A stretch of 64,000 nucleotides of DNA from Paractinoplanes ovalisporus. Lineage in GTDB: Bacteria > Actinomycetota > Actinomycetes > Mycobacteriales > Micromonosporaceae. A program made the position numbers and the translations under genes. Where the stretch lies: positions 1 through 64,000 of the forward strand of contig NZ_JAENHP010000007.1 of NCBI RefSeq assembly GCF_016834655.1, read 5' to 3'. Under the pieces are notes generated by a model that worked only from the letters and a program-made list of their open reading frames with translations, did no database searches and was not told the DNA's origin. Each line of letters starts with the position of its first letter. Within the stretch, counting starts at the first letter, position 1. Positions 35,555 to 44,466 of this stretch are shown one piece after another.

Positions 35555-37417
35555 TTATGCTCCGCCGCCGTTGCGCGCCGCCAAAGCGCGCAGCAGCGGC
35601 GGGGCGTCGTAACGGTCGAGCATGACTTCGATGAAGCCGAACGAGTCGCCGGCCGCGCGCAACGCGTGGCGCAGGTCGGCGGCCGTTTCGGCCCGGTGGT
35701 AGTCCACCTTCGCCCCGGTCAGCGCGGTCACCAGCGTGGCCCAGTCCCAGTTCGCGACGTTGTTGTAGGCGGCGTCCGGGCTCTGCAGCGCCCGCTCGAT
35801 GGTGTAGCCGCCGTTGTTGAGCAGCAGCACGATCGGCTTGAGCCCGGTGGCCGCGATGCTGCTCAGTTCCTGCACGGTCATCTGGGCCGCGCCGTCGCCG
35901 ATGATCAGCACCGGGCGCCGTCCCGGGTCGGCCAGGCCCTGCCCCAGCACGGCCGGCAGCGCGTACCCGATCGAGTTCCAGATCGGCTGCCCGATGAATA
36001 CCGTGTCGGCCGGAAGCCGCAACGAGAGCGCGCCCCAGGCCGACGTGCCCGTGTCGGCGATGAGCGCGGTGCCGCCGGGCAGCCATTCCTGCACGATCGA
36101 CCAGAGCGCTTCCTGCGTGAGCGGCGCGTCGTCGTCCACATCCGCGCTCATGCCGCCTCGGGGCGTGTCGCCACGGTCGGCAAAACGAACAGAAGCGCAA
36201 AGTTCCTTCACCGTACGCATCATGTCCGGGAACCAGCCGTCCACCCGCCGCCCGAGCCCGATCGTCACGGTCGTGGCGTCGAAGTGCACAGTCTGCGCGT
36301 CGGCCGGCCGGTGCGTGAAGAAGCCCGAAAGCACGTCGGTGTTCACGGTCCCCAGTTCCAGGACCAGATCCGATTCCCGTACGAGCCGAGCCGTCACCGC
36401 GTCGACCATCGTCCCCGCGTAGTCGCCCCGATAGAGCCGATCGTCCTCGTCGACGACCCCCTTGGCGGCGATCGACGTGACGATCGGAATGTTCGCGGCC
36501 CGGGCCGCCGCCAGCACCGTCCCCGCCATCCCGAAACGCGCAACCAGATGCCCAGCCACGATCACCGGCCGCTCCGCCGCACCCAGCATCTCCGCGAGCA
36601 CCCGACGGGCCGGGCCATCGTCCGCAGCCGCAGCCGCAGCCGCAGCCGCAGCCGCAGTCGCAGTCGCAGTCGCAGTCGCAGTCGCAGTCGTGCTCGTTTG
36701 CTGCACGCCGGGTTGAGCGATGGTGGTCGTTTGTTGTGCGCCGCGCTGGTTGATGCCAGTCGTTTGTTGTGCACCGGGCCGAGCGTTGGTGGTCGTTTGG
36801 TGCGCGGTCGGATGCGCGGGTTCGGCCGTTTGTGATGTGGCTGGATGGCGAGCGATGCCGATTGTCAACGGTGTGGCCAGGGGAGTGGGGTCTACCGGCA
36901 GTGCGGCCAGATCCTGGGGGATGCTCAGGTAGGCGGGTTTGCGGTGCGTCATCGCGGCGACCAGCACGGCGTCGATCTGGTCGGTCGCCCGGTCCACGCT
37001 CAGCGTCTCCTGGTGCACGGTTACCTCGGCGTAGGCGTTGGCGAACCGGTCGAAGACGCCGTCGGCCAGGGTGTGGTGCACGAGCCGGCGGGTGGCCACC
37101 GCGGCGGTGGAGGGGCTGCCGGCGATGTGCACGACCGGGACGTCCTCGGCGGCGCTGCCGGCGATCGCGTTGAGGCAGCTCAGTTCGCCGACCCCGTACG
37201 TCGTGACGATCGCGGCCAGGCCCCGGCGGCGGGCGTACGCGTCCGCCGCGTAACCGGCGCCCAGCTCGTTGGGTGAGCCGACCCACGCGAGCCCGTCGAC
37301 GGTGGCCAGGTGGTCGAGCAGCGTGAGGTTGAAGTCGCCGGGCACACCGAACAGGTGCGTGACCCCGCATTGGAGCAGGCGGCGGCCCAGATAGTCGGCG
37401 AGCGTGACGGTAGCCAT
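35555..37417 (-). CDS. Thiamine-diphosphate indolepyruvate/pyruvate decarboxylase-like enzyme with repetitive linker
   Basis: 620 residues. N-terminal ThDP-PYR domain with catalytic Glu51 (SPNELGAGYAADAYAR) and the tandem His114-His115 (RRLVHHTL) that mark pyruvate/indolepyruvate decarboxylases. C-terminal ThDP-binding domain with GDGAAQMTVQEL...NNGGYTIE. It should decarboxylate a 2-keto acid to an aldehyde. The linker at 191-266 is abnormal: three 11-residue repeats (QTTTNARPGAQ type), then a Thr-Ala run and poly-Ala coded by a hexanucleotide repeat. Family members are about 550 residues, so the insert explains the extra length. It sits between folded domains and the frame is intact. Confidence 0.87.
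   Translation of the reverse strand: MATVTLADYLGRRLLQCGVTHLFGVPGDFNLTLLDHLATVDGLAWVGSPNELGAGYAADAYARRRGLAAIVTTYGVGELSCLNAIAGSAAEDVPVVHIAGSPSTAAVATRRLVHHTLADGVFDRFANAYAEVTVHQETLSVDRATDQIDAVLVAAMTHRKPAYLSIPQDLAALPVDPTPLATPLTIGIARHPATSQTAEPAHPTAHQTTTNARPGAQQTTGINQRGAQQTTTIAQPGVQQTSTTATATATATATAAAAAAAAAAADDGPARRVLAEMLGAAERPVIVAGHLVARFGMAGTVLAAARAANIPIVTSIAAKGVVDEDDRLYRGDYAGTMVDAVTARLVRESDLVLELGTVNTDVLSGFFTHRPADAQTVHFDATTVTIGLGRRVDGWFPDMMRTVKELCASVRFADRGDTPRGGMSADVDDDAPLTQEALWSIVQEWLPGGTALIADTGTSAWGALSLRLPADTVFIGQPIWNSIGYALPAVLGQGLADPGRRPVLIIGDGAAQMTVQELSSIAATGLKPIVLLLNNGGYTIERALQSPDAAYNNVANWDWATLVTALTGAKVDYHRAETAADLRHALRAAGDSFGFIEVMLDRYDAPPLLRALAARNGGGA
36620..36847 (-). repeat. In-frame repeat block in the decarboxylase linker (33-bp units plus a 6-bp microsatellite)
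   Basis: On the plus strand CCGCAG is repeated six times (36622-36657), followed by TCGCAG five times and a final TCG (36658-36690), coding poly-Ala and Ala-Thr. From about 36700 to 36805 lie three 33-bp units. All keep the frame of the decarboxylase. The pure hexanucleotide tract should be prone to length change. Confidence 0.9.
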
Positions 37418-37843
37418 GGCCGCTACTCTCGCTACGGCTGATCATTCTGAGCAAGATGTGGCCACGTGACTGAGCATTCTGCTCAGATCAGATACCCATT
37501 CCCGGGATCGGTCCGGTCATGTTGATCATGCCGAGCACCGCCGGACCCGACCGGCGCGCGGTTCGCGGCAACATGCTGGGGTCGTCGGCGCACGTGATGG
37601 TGGCGTCCTCGTCGGCGGTTCCGGACGCGTGACGTGGTCGAGGGCTCTGGTGTGGGGGTTCAGGCGCGGCGGCACGTCTGAGCGGGTCGAACCTTAGAGC
37701 GTCTGGTCTGCGGGTGACGGTGGCGCGATTGAGCAGGTCGAACGTCGGGGCGGGGGGCAGGTGGCGGTGCGTCTGAGGAGGTCGAGGGGGGATGTGGGGG
37801 TTTGTGGGCGGCGGGCGCGTCTGACGAGGTTGAACGTCGAGTG
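37418..37843. other. 426-bp intergenic region, mostly a degenerate repeat
   Basis: The first 200 bp upstream of the decarboxylase probably hold its promoter. From about 37640 to 37860 there are four degenerate copies, 45-52 bp each, with TGTGGGGGTTTGTGGGC and GTCTGAGGAGGTCGAACGTC segments. The unit matches the 3' end of the adjacent methyltransferase gene (TGTCAGGGTTTGCGGGCC). No gene is seen. Confidence 0.65.
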
Positions 37844-38623
37844 TCAGGGTTTGCGGGCCACGGCCCCGAACTCGTCGGTCTCGCGGAGGTCGTCGGCGGT
37901 CGCGCCGGGTGGTGGACGCCAGCGGGAGCACGGCACCAGGCCGGGGTCGAGCACCTCCAGGCCGTCGAGGAAGCGGGCCAGCTCGGCGGGATCGCGCAAG
38001 TGGTAGGAGAGGGGTGCGTTGGCGTTCCAGACGTCGATCGCGGCTGAGAAGGCGGGTCCGTCCAGCACGTTCGTGCCGTCGGCGGTGACCAGGTAGCTGC
38101 CCGAGGGCAGGGACTCCATCAAGGTCTGGACGATCGACGTGGCCTCGTCGAGGTCGGGGATGTGGCCGAGGATGTTCATCAGGATCAGGCCGACGGGCTG
38201 GGACAGGTCGAGGCCGGAGGAAGCGATGACCGCGCCGGGATCGCGGGCGTCGGCGTCGACGTAGACGGCGCCGGTGGAGCCGGCCGCCAGCACCGTGTGG
38301 GCGTGGGCCAGCACCAGCGGGTCGTTGTCGACGTAGACGACCTGGGCCGACGGGGCCACGGCGTGGGCCACCTGGTGGGTGTGTTCGGCCGAGGGGATGC
38401 CGGTGCCGATGTCGAGGAACTGGCGGATGCCCTGCTCGGCGGCGAGGAACGTGACCGCGCGCTTGAGGAAGGCCCGGGAGCTGCGGGCCACCACGACGAT
38501 GTCGGGGTAGAGCTTGGCGAACTCGTCGCCCACCGAGCGGTCGGCGGGAAAGTTGTCGGTGCCGCCGAGCCAGTAGTTCCAGACGCGGGCGGAGTGGGGG
38601 ACGCCGGTATCGAGCTCCGTCAT
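37844..38623 (-). CDS. S-adenosyl-methionine-dependent methyltransferase, DUF574 (PF04672) family
   Basis: 259 residues. Opening TGVPHSARVWNYWLGGTDNFPADR is the hallmark of this actinobacterial family. SAM-binding motif I is FLDIGTGIPSAEHTHQVA, motif II is VVYVDNDPLVLAHA, followed by YVDADARDP and LILMNILGHIPD. The family is abundant in actinomycetes, and its substrates are mostly unknown. ATG 38623 is chosen to give the normal family N-terminus. It is divergent from the DUF998 gene, with 131 bp between. Confidence 0.9.
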   Translation of the reverse strand: MTELDTGVPHSARVWNYWLGGTDNFPADRSVGDEFAKLYPDIVVVARSSRAFLKRAVTFLAAEQGIRQFLDIGTGIPSAEHTHQVAHAVAPSAQVVYVDNDPLVLAHAHTVLAAGSTGAVYVDADARDPGAVIASSGLDLSQPVGLILMNILGHIPDLDEATSIVQTLMESLPSGSYLVTADGTNVLDGPAFSAAIDVWNANAPLSYHLRDPAELARFLDGLEVLDPGLVPCSRWRPPPGATADDLRETDEFGAVARKP

Positions 38624-38754
38624 TCTTGCGACTCTAGTGTGGACGGAAGGCAAAGCACACGGGCCGACGTCAAAGCGCACGCCCGGACCGGGCGGCGGAC
38701 AGAAGACGAAGCTCAGGGACAAGGCGGTTTGCGGACGGGTGGCAGGCTGCGAAT

Positions 38755-39450
38755 GTGCCTGCGAACCGCGTTGCCCGCCTGCTGTCGCTGGGCTGCGCTG
38801 TGGCCGCCGTCCAGATGAGCGTCTTCGTGACGGTCGCCGGACTGCTGCGCCCGGGCTACGACTCGAGCCGCAACTGGATCAGCCAGCTCTCGCTCGGCCC
38901 GGGCGGGTGGCTGGCCGACCTCAACCTGGTGCTGTGCGGCCTGTGGCTGGTGGTCGGGGCCGAGGGCCTGCGACGCCGGCAGCGACGGGGCGTGGCCGTG
39001 CTCGTCGCCGGGTGCGGCGCTTGCCTGGCCGCTTTGGCGGTGCTGACGACCGACGCCGGGCTCGGCTATCCGCCCGGTGTCGCCCCGACCCACACCACGG
39101 CCGGGCTCATCCACCAGATCGTCGGGATCGTTCTCGGCATGGCCGGCATAGCGGCGGCCGCCCTGCTCGGCCCGCGGGCCGCGGCCCGCACGGTCGCCGC
39201 GGTCATGGCCGTCACCTTCGTGACGGCCAGCGTGCTGGTGCTGCTCGACGCGGGCGGTGTGCTGCCGGGCAACCCCAGCGGCCTGCTCGAACGGGTCGCG
39301 CTGTTCCTAGGTCTGGGTTGGATCGGCGTGACATCGGCGTTGGGCGGGGCGGCGGGGGAGGCCAGAGAAGAGGCCGGCCTGGCGCTGGAGAAGGCGAGGG
39401 TCGAGGTCGGCATAACGGCGGCGCCGGGCGCGGCGGCGGGGGAGGCCTGA
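38755..39450 (+). CDS. DUF998 family membrane protein with a repeat-derived C-terminal tail
   Basis: 231 residues from GTG 38755. About six membrane segments and the DUF998 opening (SVFVTVAGLLRPGYDSSRNWISQLSLGPGGWLADLN). The membrane part ends at about 196 (LGLGWIGVTSALGG). The last 35 residues (AAGEAREEAGLALEKARVEVG...AAAGEA) are hydrophilic and coded by duplicated DNA. The phrase GGGGGAGGCC occurs twice: followed by AGA in the first copy and by the TGA stop in the second, as if the stop had once been at the first copy. Function unknown. Confidence 0.8.
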   Translation: MPANRVARLLSLGCAVAAVQMSVFVTVAGLLRPGYDSSRNWISQLSLGPGGWLADLNLVLCGLWLVVGAEGLRRRQRRGVAVLVAGCGACLAALAVLTTDAGLGYPPGVAPTHTTAGLIHQIVGIVLGMAGIAAAALLGPRAAARTVAAVMAVTFVTASVLVLLDAGGVLPGNPSGLLERVALFLGLGWIGVTSALGGAAGEAREEAGLALEKARVEVGITAAPGAAAGEA

Positions 39451-39605
39451 GAAAAGGCTGGTCTGACATCGGCGCCGGGCGCGGAGGCGGGGAAACGAGG
39501 GTCGAGGCAGGCGTGATCTCGGCGTTGGGCGGGGAAGGCGAGGGTCGAGGTCGGCGTGACGTCGGTGCCGGGTGAGGAGACGTGGGAGGCGACGTCGGTG
39601 CTGGG
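39340..39605. repeat. Degenerate 45-96-bp repeats over the DUF998 gene end and beyond
   Basis: Recurring segments GGCGGGGGAGGCC(A/T)GAGAA, GCGAGGGTCGAGGTCGGCGT and CGGCGCCGGGCGCGG occur three to five times each between the DUF998 tail and the end of the convergent glycosyltransferase gene. Confidence 0.7.
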
Positions 39606-39616
39606 CGCGAAAGGGG

Positions 39617-40441
39617 TCAGAGGTGCGCCATCGGGTTCTTCCGGGAGCGCACCCGGCCGCCCGAACGCAGCTCGAACAGCAACCGCAGCAGGGGGAACAG
39701 CGCCAGCAGCAGGCGGGCGGTGATCCAGGCCCGCAGCTGCGACCCGCGCGGCACCAGCGTGCGGTGGGTCCGGTATCCGGCCTCGCTCATCAGCAGGTAG
39801 CGCCGGTAGTCGCCGTAACGGTCGGCGATGCGCCGGGCCGATGTGGCGGCGCGCAACCGGGGTGCGTACGCGATGTGCCCGCCGCCGGCCGAGAGGTGGA
39901 TGCCGAGGTCGACGTCCTCGTGGGCTTCCGCGGCCGCGCACAACGCCGGGCGTGCGGTGCGCCACGCGGACGCCCGGATGGCCATGTTCGCGCCGAACAG
40001 CCAGTCCATCCGCCCGACCACCGGCAGGCTCCACGCGCGCCGGATCGCCGCGTCGCCCAGGCCGAGCATCGGGGCCAGCGCCACGTCGTAGTACGTGGCC
40101 GGGCCGGTCACCGCGTCGACGCGTGGGTCGTCGAAGGCCCGCCGCACCCGGCGCGACCAGTCGGGCGGCAGCCGGGTGTCGGCGTCGATGCGGCCGATCA
40201 CGTCCCCGGTCGCCGCGTCGAAGCCACGGTTGCGGGCGTGCTGCACGCCCTGCCGGGGTTCGCGAAGCACGATCACACGGCCCGCGTACGGCGTGAGGAC
40301 CTCGGCCGTACGGTCGGTGGAGTTGTTGTCGACGACGATGACCTCGTGCACCGGCTCGTGCTGGGCGAGCACGGCGTCGAGGCACGGCCCGAGGAAGTCC
40401 TCCTCGTTGTAGACCGGCACCACCACCGACAGGAGGCTCAT
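39617..40441 (-). CDS. Family 2 glycosyltransferase
   Basis: 274 residues. GT-A fold: SVVVPVYNEEDFLGPCLDAVL, VDNNSTDRT, GVQHARNRGFDAATGDVIGRIDADTRLPPDW with the DxD motif, and DWLFGANMAIRASAWRTA. One hydrophobic stretch near the C-terminus (AWITARLLLALFPLLRLLFEL) suggests membrane association. The acceptor is unknown. It overlaps the N-acetyltransferase gene upstream by 4 bp, so they are co-translated. Confidence 0.9.
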   Translation of the reverse strand: MSLLSVVVPVYNEEDFLGPCLDAVLAQHEPVHEVIVVDNNSTDRTAEVLTPYAGRVIVLREPRQGVQHARNRGFDAATGDVIGRIDADTRLPPDWSRRVRRAFDDPRVDAVTGPATYYDVALAPMLGLGDAAIRRAWSLPVVGRMDWLFGANMAIRASAWRTARPALCAAAEAHEDVDLGIHLSAGGGHIAYAPRLRAATSARRIADRYGDYRRYLLMSEAGYRTHRTLVPRGSQLRAWITARLLLALFPLLRLLFELRSGGRVRSRKNPMAHL

Positions 40442-41352
40442 GGAGCGGGCGGCGCCGGAGGAGTGGGCGGCGCGTGGCGGGCGGCCGGAGACGGAGTTGC
40501 GGGCGGCGCGTGGCGGTCAGGCGGCGGTGGAGAAGCAGACGGCGCGTGGTGGGCGGGCGACGCCGGAGGAGCGGGCGGCGCGAGCCGAACCGGTGGAGTC
40601 GGAACCCGGCCGAGCACGATGCCGAAATTCTCCCGGTACGCGGCCAGCACCTGCTCGTCGGTGTCGAGCACGGTCTCCGTACGCTGTCCGCCGCCCGTGC
40701 GGATCAGGGTGCGCCCGCTGAGCGAGACCCGCCCGTCGCCGTCCAGTCGCGAGCAGACCGGGGCCCGGCCGAAGTGCGAGTCGGGTGACGTGGAGTGCCA
40801 CCAGCAGGTCGGGATGAAGTCGGTGAGGGCCCGCACCCGGCGTTCGATCCGGTATTGCGGCTTGCCGTCCAGGGTCACGTCGACGTCGTCGCTGCCGTGC
40901 ACGTCGACCAGCGTGAACACGCCGCCGGGGTCGGTCTGCGGCTCGGTGCGGCGGAAGTCGAGCGGGTCGGTGCTGTGGCGGCCGAACCCGACGTCGGCCA
41001 GCCACGGCCCGTCGCCGTCGGGCGCGGTCACCAGCAGTGCCAGGTGGTCGAAGGGCGGGCCGAGCCGTTCGCCGTGCACCCGGGCCCCGACCCGCTCCAC
41101 CTCGAAGCCCAGGTCTTCCAGGAGCAGGGCGAACAGGCCGTTGAGCTCGTAGCAGAAGCCGCCCCGGCGCCGCCGCACGATCTTGTCGAACAGGGCGCCG
41201 GGGTCGAGCGAGATGGTCTCGCCGAGGTGGATGCTCAGGTTCTCGAACGGCACGGTCCGCTGGTGGGCCCGGTGCAGTTCGCGCAGCCCGGCCGCGTCGG
41301 GAGTGAGCGGCCGGTCCAGGTCGATCCGCGCGAGGTAGGCGTTCACGTCCAT
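40438..41352 (-). CDS. Arylamine N-acetyltransferase (NAT) with Pro/Ala-rich tail
   Basis: 304 residues. The catalytic triad is visible: Cys in RRGGFCYELNGLF, His of the loop before the mid-domain (DVHGSDDV region) and Asp in FTLVDVHG. The opening DVNAYLARIDLDRPLTPDAAGLRELHRAHQRTVPFENLSIHLGE is typical. It transfers acetyl from acetyl-CoA to arylamines or, in some clusters, closes amide bonds in natural products. The last 45 residues are PPAPPASPAHHAPSASP-like repeats absent from ordinary NATs (about 260-280 residues). It is coupled to the glycosyltransferase downstream. Confidence 0.9.
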   Translation of the reverse strand: MDVNAYLARIDLDRPLTPDAAGLRELHRAHQRTVPFENLSIHLGETISLDPGALFDKIVRRRRGGFCYELNGLFALLLEDLGFEVERVGARVHGERLGPPFDHLALLVTAPDGDGPWLADVGFGRHSTDPLDFRRTEPQTDPGGVFTLVDVHGSDDVDVTLDGKPQYRIERRVRALTDFIPTCWWHSTSPDSHFGRAPVCSRLDGDGRVSLSGRTLIRTGGGQRTETVLDTDEQVLAAYRENFGIVLGRVPTPPVRLAPPAPPASPAHHAPSASPPPPDRHAPPATPSPAARHAPPTPPAPPAP

Positions 41353-41362
41353 GCTGGACAGC

Positions 41363-42637
41363 CTAAGCGCGCATCACCGTCGCGATGGGGATTCCGGCCG
41401 CGCGCAGGGCCGGGATGAAACCGCCGAGCACGCCGGCCACGAGACCCGCGATGATGCCGGCGATGCCGGCCTCCCACGGGAACTGGACGTCGCTCAGGAT
41501 CGGCTGCGAGTTGCCGACCAGCATCGTCACCACCTTGAGGCCGGCCGCGGCGGCCCCGATCGCGGCGGCCGCCGTGAGCAAGCCGGTCAGCAACGTCTCG
41601 GCCAGCACGATGCCGGCCAGCAGCGAGCGGGGCGTGCCGACCGCGCGGCGCAGCGCGAACTCCTCGACCCGTTCACCGACCGTGGCCAGGCCGACGTTGA
41701 GGATGCCGGCCACGCCGATCAGCAGCACGAGACCCGCCATCGAGAAGAACACCAGCCGCATCAGGGTGAGTTGCTTCTCCTGATCCTTGCGCGACTCGAC
41801 GGTGTAGACGTACGGCTCGTTGCCCAGCGCCTTCAGCTTCGACACGACGACCGGCTCGACCGGCGATCCCGGGCTCATCAGCAGGCGCATCTCGCCGCCG
41901 GTCATCGGGTCGGCCATCCGCGAGGTGGGCAGCCAGGTGGTGAGCTCGTCGAGGCGTACGTAGGCCCGGGGTTGCATGTCGCCGTCGTCGACCACGCCCA
42001 CGAACTGGGGCGTGACGTTGGCCGCGGCGCCCCCGACGCGCATCTCGGCCGGCACCCGATACTGGTTGAAGGCGTCGGCGGCGGCCCGGTTGAGCACCAG
42101 CTTGGGCGACATCGCGGGCACCTTGGAGAAGTCGAGCCACTGGCCGGTGACCGTGCGGAACGGCCGGAACTTGCGGACGTCGCCGGAGAGCGCGGTGAGC
42201 CGCACCTCCACCGCCTGGCCCTTCACACCCGGCGCGGGCTCGCAGCCCACGTCGTTGCAGACCATGGCCGGGCCCCAGTCCTGGTCGAGCGGCGCCGCGC
42301 CCGGGTTGACCGGGAGCACGCCGGGTTCGCCGACGATGCCGCTGACGCCCATCATCGCCACCGCGTCGGAGCGGCCGTGCACGGTGGCGGCCAGCATGTC
42401 GGTCGACGCCTGCTCCATCGGCATGTCCATCACGCGGGTGCCGTCGTAGCCCTGGGTGATCTCCAGGTCGGCCAGCAGCGCACGTTCGGCGATGCTGGCG
42501 CCGGCCTGCACGACCACGACCGCCAGCACACCCAGGAACAGGCTGATCATCGAGAGCAGGGTGCGCAGCTTGCGGGCCCGGATGCCCTGGAGACCGATGA
42601 TCAGCGAGGACCGGAACCGGCCGGACAGCCGCCTCAT
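41363..42637 (-). CDS. MacB/FtsX-type ABC transporter permease
   Basis: 424 residues. One N-terminal membrane helix (LRTLLSMISLFLGVLAVVVVQAGAS), a large extracytoplasmic MacB_PCD domain (about 45-290) and three C-terminal helices of the FtsX fold (LVFFSMAGLVLLIGVAGILNVGLATVGERVEEFALRRAVG...). Such permeases do not import; they transmit force to export lipids, peptides or drugs or to work on envelope proteins. It ends the three-gene exporter operon and overlaps the ATPase gene by 4 bp. Confidence 0.9.
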   Translation of the reverse strand: MRRLSGRFRSSLIIGLQGIRARKLRTLLSMISLFLGVLAVVVVQAGASIAERALLADLEITQGYDGTRVMDMPMEQASTDMLAATVHGRSDAVAMMGVSGIVGEPGVLPVNPGAAPLDQDWGPAMVCNDVGCEPAPGVKGQAVEVRLTALSGDVRKFRPFRTVTGQWLDFSKVPAMSPKLVLNRAAADAFNQYRVPAEMRVGGAAANVTPQFVGVVDDGDMQPRAYVRLDELTTWLPTSRMADPMTGGEMRLLMSPGSPVEPVVVSKLKALGNEPYVYTVESRKDQEKQLTLMRLVFFSMAGLVLLIGVAGILNVGLATVGERVEEFALRRAVGTPRSLLAGIVLAETLLTGLLTAAAAIGAAAAGLKVVTMLVGNSQPILSDVQFPWEAGIAGIIAGLVAGVLGGFIPALRAAGIPIATVMRA

Positions 42638-43326
42638 CGGACCGCCACCCGCTCGGTCAGCACGCCGTCGACGAGGTCGTGGATGCGGCCCATGCGCGCC
42701 GCGTGGTCACGGTCGTGCGTCACCAGGATCAGCCCGCAGCCACGCTCGGTCGCCGCCAGCAGCGCGTCGATCACCAGCGTGCCCGTCTCGGTGTCGAGCG
42801 CGCCCGTGGGCTCGTCGGCCAGCAGGACCTTCGGATCCCGTACGAGGGCACGCGCGATCGCCACCCGCTGCTGCTCGCCGCCGGACATCTTGGTCGGGCG
42901 GCTCTTGGCGAGATGGGCGATGCCGACCTGGTCGAGCGCCTCCAGCACCCGGGTCCGGCGCTGCCGCCGGGGCAGCCAGCCCTGACCGTTGACCAGCGCC
43001 ATCGCCACGTTCTGGGCCGCGGTCAGGTGCTTGAGCAGAAAGAACCGCTGGAAGACGAACCCGAAGTGGGAGCTGCGCAGCTTGGCCGCCCGCCGCTCGG
43101 GCAGGCGCGCGATCTCCTGCCCGTCGAGCTGGTAGCTGCCCTGGTCGGGCCGGTCGAACAGGCCGATGACGCTGAGCAGCGTGCTCTTGCCCGAGCCGGA
43201 CCGGCCCACGATGGCCACGCTCTGCCCGGCGTCGACGGTCAGGCCGACGCCGTCGAGGATCGTGCGGGGCTGTTCCTGGCCCTTGAGAACCTTGGTGATG
43301 CCGTCGAGGGCGATCAGCGTCGTCAT
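42634..43326 (-). CDS. MacB/LolD-type ABC transporter ATPase
   Basis: 230 residues. Walker A GRSGSGKST, Q-loop FVFQRFFLLKHLTAAQNV, signature MSGGEQQRVAIARAL, Walker B VLLADEPTGALD and H-loop ILVTHDRDHA. It is paired with the FtsX-type permease. It overlaps both neighbours by 4 bp (ATGA type), so the exporter is made as a unit. Confidence 0.94.
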   Translation of the reverse strand: MTTLIALDGITKVLKGQEQPRTILDGVGLTVDAGQSVAIVGRSGSGKSTLLSVIGLFDRPDQGSYQLDGQEIARLPERRAAKLRSSHFGFVFQRFFLLKHLTAAQNVAMALVNGQGWLPRRQRRTRVLEALDQVGIAHLAKSRPTKMSGGEQQRVAIARALVRDPKVLLADEPTGALDTETGTLVIDALLAATERGCGLILVTHDRDHAARMGRIHDLVDGVLTERVAVR

Positions 43327-44336
43327 CCGTTCGGGCCCTTGCCGCCGTCACCCTCGGCGCCCGGCTCGGCCGCGGGCAGGTCAGGACCGGGTACGGCGAT
43401 CGTCTCGTCGCCCTTGAGCCCTGACTTGATCTGCACGACCTTGCCGTCGGTGAGGCCGAGCACCACGTCGACCGTCTTGCGCTGCTGGTCCGCGCCGACG
43501 ATGTCGACCTTGCCCTTGCCCTGCACGCCGGCCACCGCCTCGACCGGCAGCACCATGACCTTGGACGCCTTCGCGGTGACCACCTGCAGTGTCACCTGGG
43601 CGCCGTTGATCAGCTTGACCCCGCCCGGAGGGGCGCAGACCAGCCGCATGCCGGTCGCCTCGGAACCCTCGTTGCCGCCGCCGGTGTCTTCCTGTGTCGG
43701 GGGCTGCGCGACCGGGGGAGCGCCGGACGCCCCGGTGGTCGGCTCGGTGGTGGGTGGCGGTGGCTCCGGGATCGAGCCGGCGGGCAGAGCCGCGATCGTC
43801 CCCAGGGCCGTACACGCGAAGGGTCCGGGTCCGTTCTTGATCTGAGCCCGGACGTTGGTGATCGCGCCCGAGATGCGGTAGGCCTGAGCGCTGTCGATCT
43901 CGGCGACGATGCCGTAACCGGAGTGCTTGGCCGAGATGATCGGCATGCCGGCCGTGACGTCGGCCCGGTCGTCCATGAGCCGGCCGGCCAGCATCGAGCC
44001 CTGCGGGATCATCACCCGGCGCGGGGCCCCGTCGGAGTCCCACACGGTCGCGACCCACTTCGGGCGTACGGCCGGGACTTTGGACGGCTGCTTGTCGAGG
44101 TAACGCAGCTCGCCGTCGGTCGGCGCGACGATGCCGAACACCGGGTTGATGGTGACCGAGCCGGCCAGGCTGATCTGGTTGCTGAGGTCCTGCCGCGTCG
44201 GCTTGACCGTGGTGAGCACCGTGCCGTGCGCCTCGAGCCCGGGCGTGGTGACGGATTCATCGGACGAATCACACCCGCAGAGCACCGCGGCCAGCAACGC
44301 CGCCGCTCCCACTCCGGTCACTCTGCGTGTGTCCAT
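43323..44336 (-). CDS. Lipoprotein periplasmic adaptor (membrane-fusion-like) of the ABC exporter
   Basis: 337 residues. Lipobox LCGC with Cys at about 22. Beta-barrel and lipoyl-like strands follow: LSNQISLAGSVTINPVFGIVAPTDGELRYLD, then a disordered Pro/Gly/Thr section (about 195-225), then MVLPVEAVAGVQGKGKVDIVGADQQRKTVDVVLGLTDGKVVQIKSGLKGDETI, which matches the C-terminal domain of RND/MacA adaptors. It probably links the permease to exported substrate at the outer face of the membrane. First gene of the operon. Confidence 0.85.
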   Translation of the reverse strand: MDTRRVTGVGAAALLAAVLCGCDSSDESVTTPGLEAHGTVLTTVKPTRQDLSNQISLAGSVTINPVFGIVAPTDGELRYLDKQPSKVPAVRPKWVATVWDSDGAPRRVMIPQGSMLAGRLMDDRADVTAGMPIISAKHSGYGIVAEIDSAQAYRISGAITNVRAQIKNGPGPFACTALGTIAALPAGSIPEPPPPTTEPTTGASGAPPVAQPPTQEDTGGGNEGSEATGMRLVCAPPGGVKLINGAQVTLQVVTAKASKVMVLPVEAVAGVQGKGKVDIVGADQQRKTVDVVLGLTDGKVVQIKSGLKGDETIAVPGPDLPAAEPGAEGDGGKGPNG

Positions 44337-44466
44337 CGTTCCCCTTTGCCTGACTTTTCGGACGGTCGGGTTCGCGTCCCGCGCGACCCGGCCGGGCAGA
44401 GGTTACAAGGATCATGCAAGCGTCGATGTCCCAGCGCCGCCCACCTGCGGCAAATACCTTGAGGTG

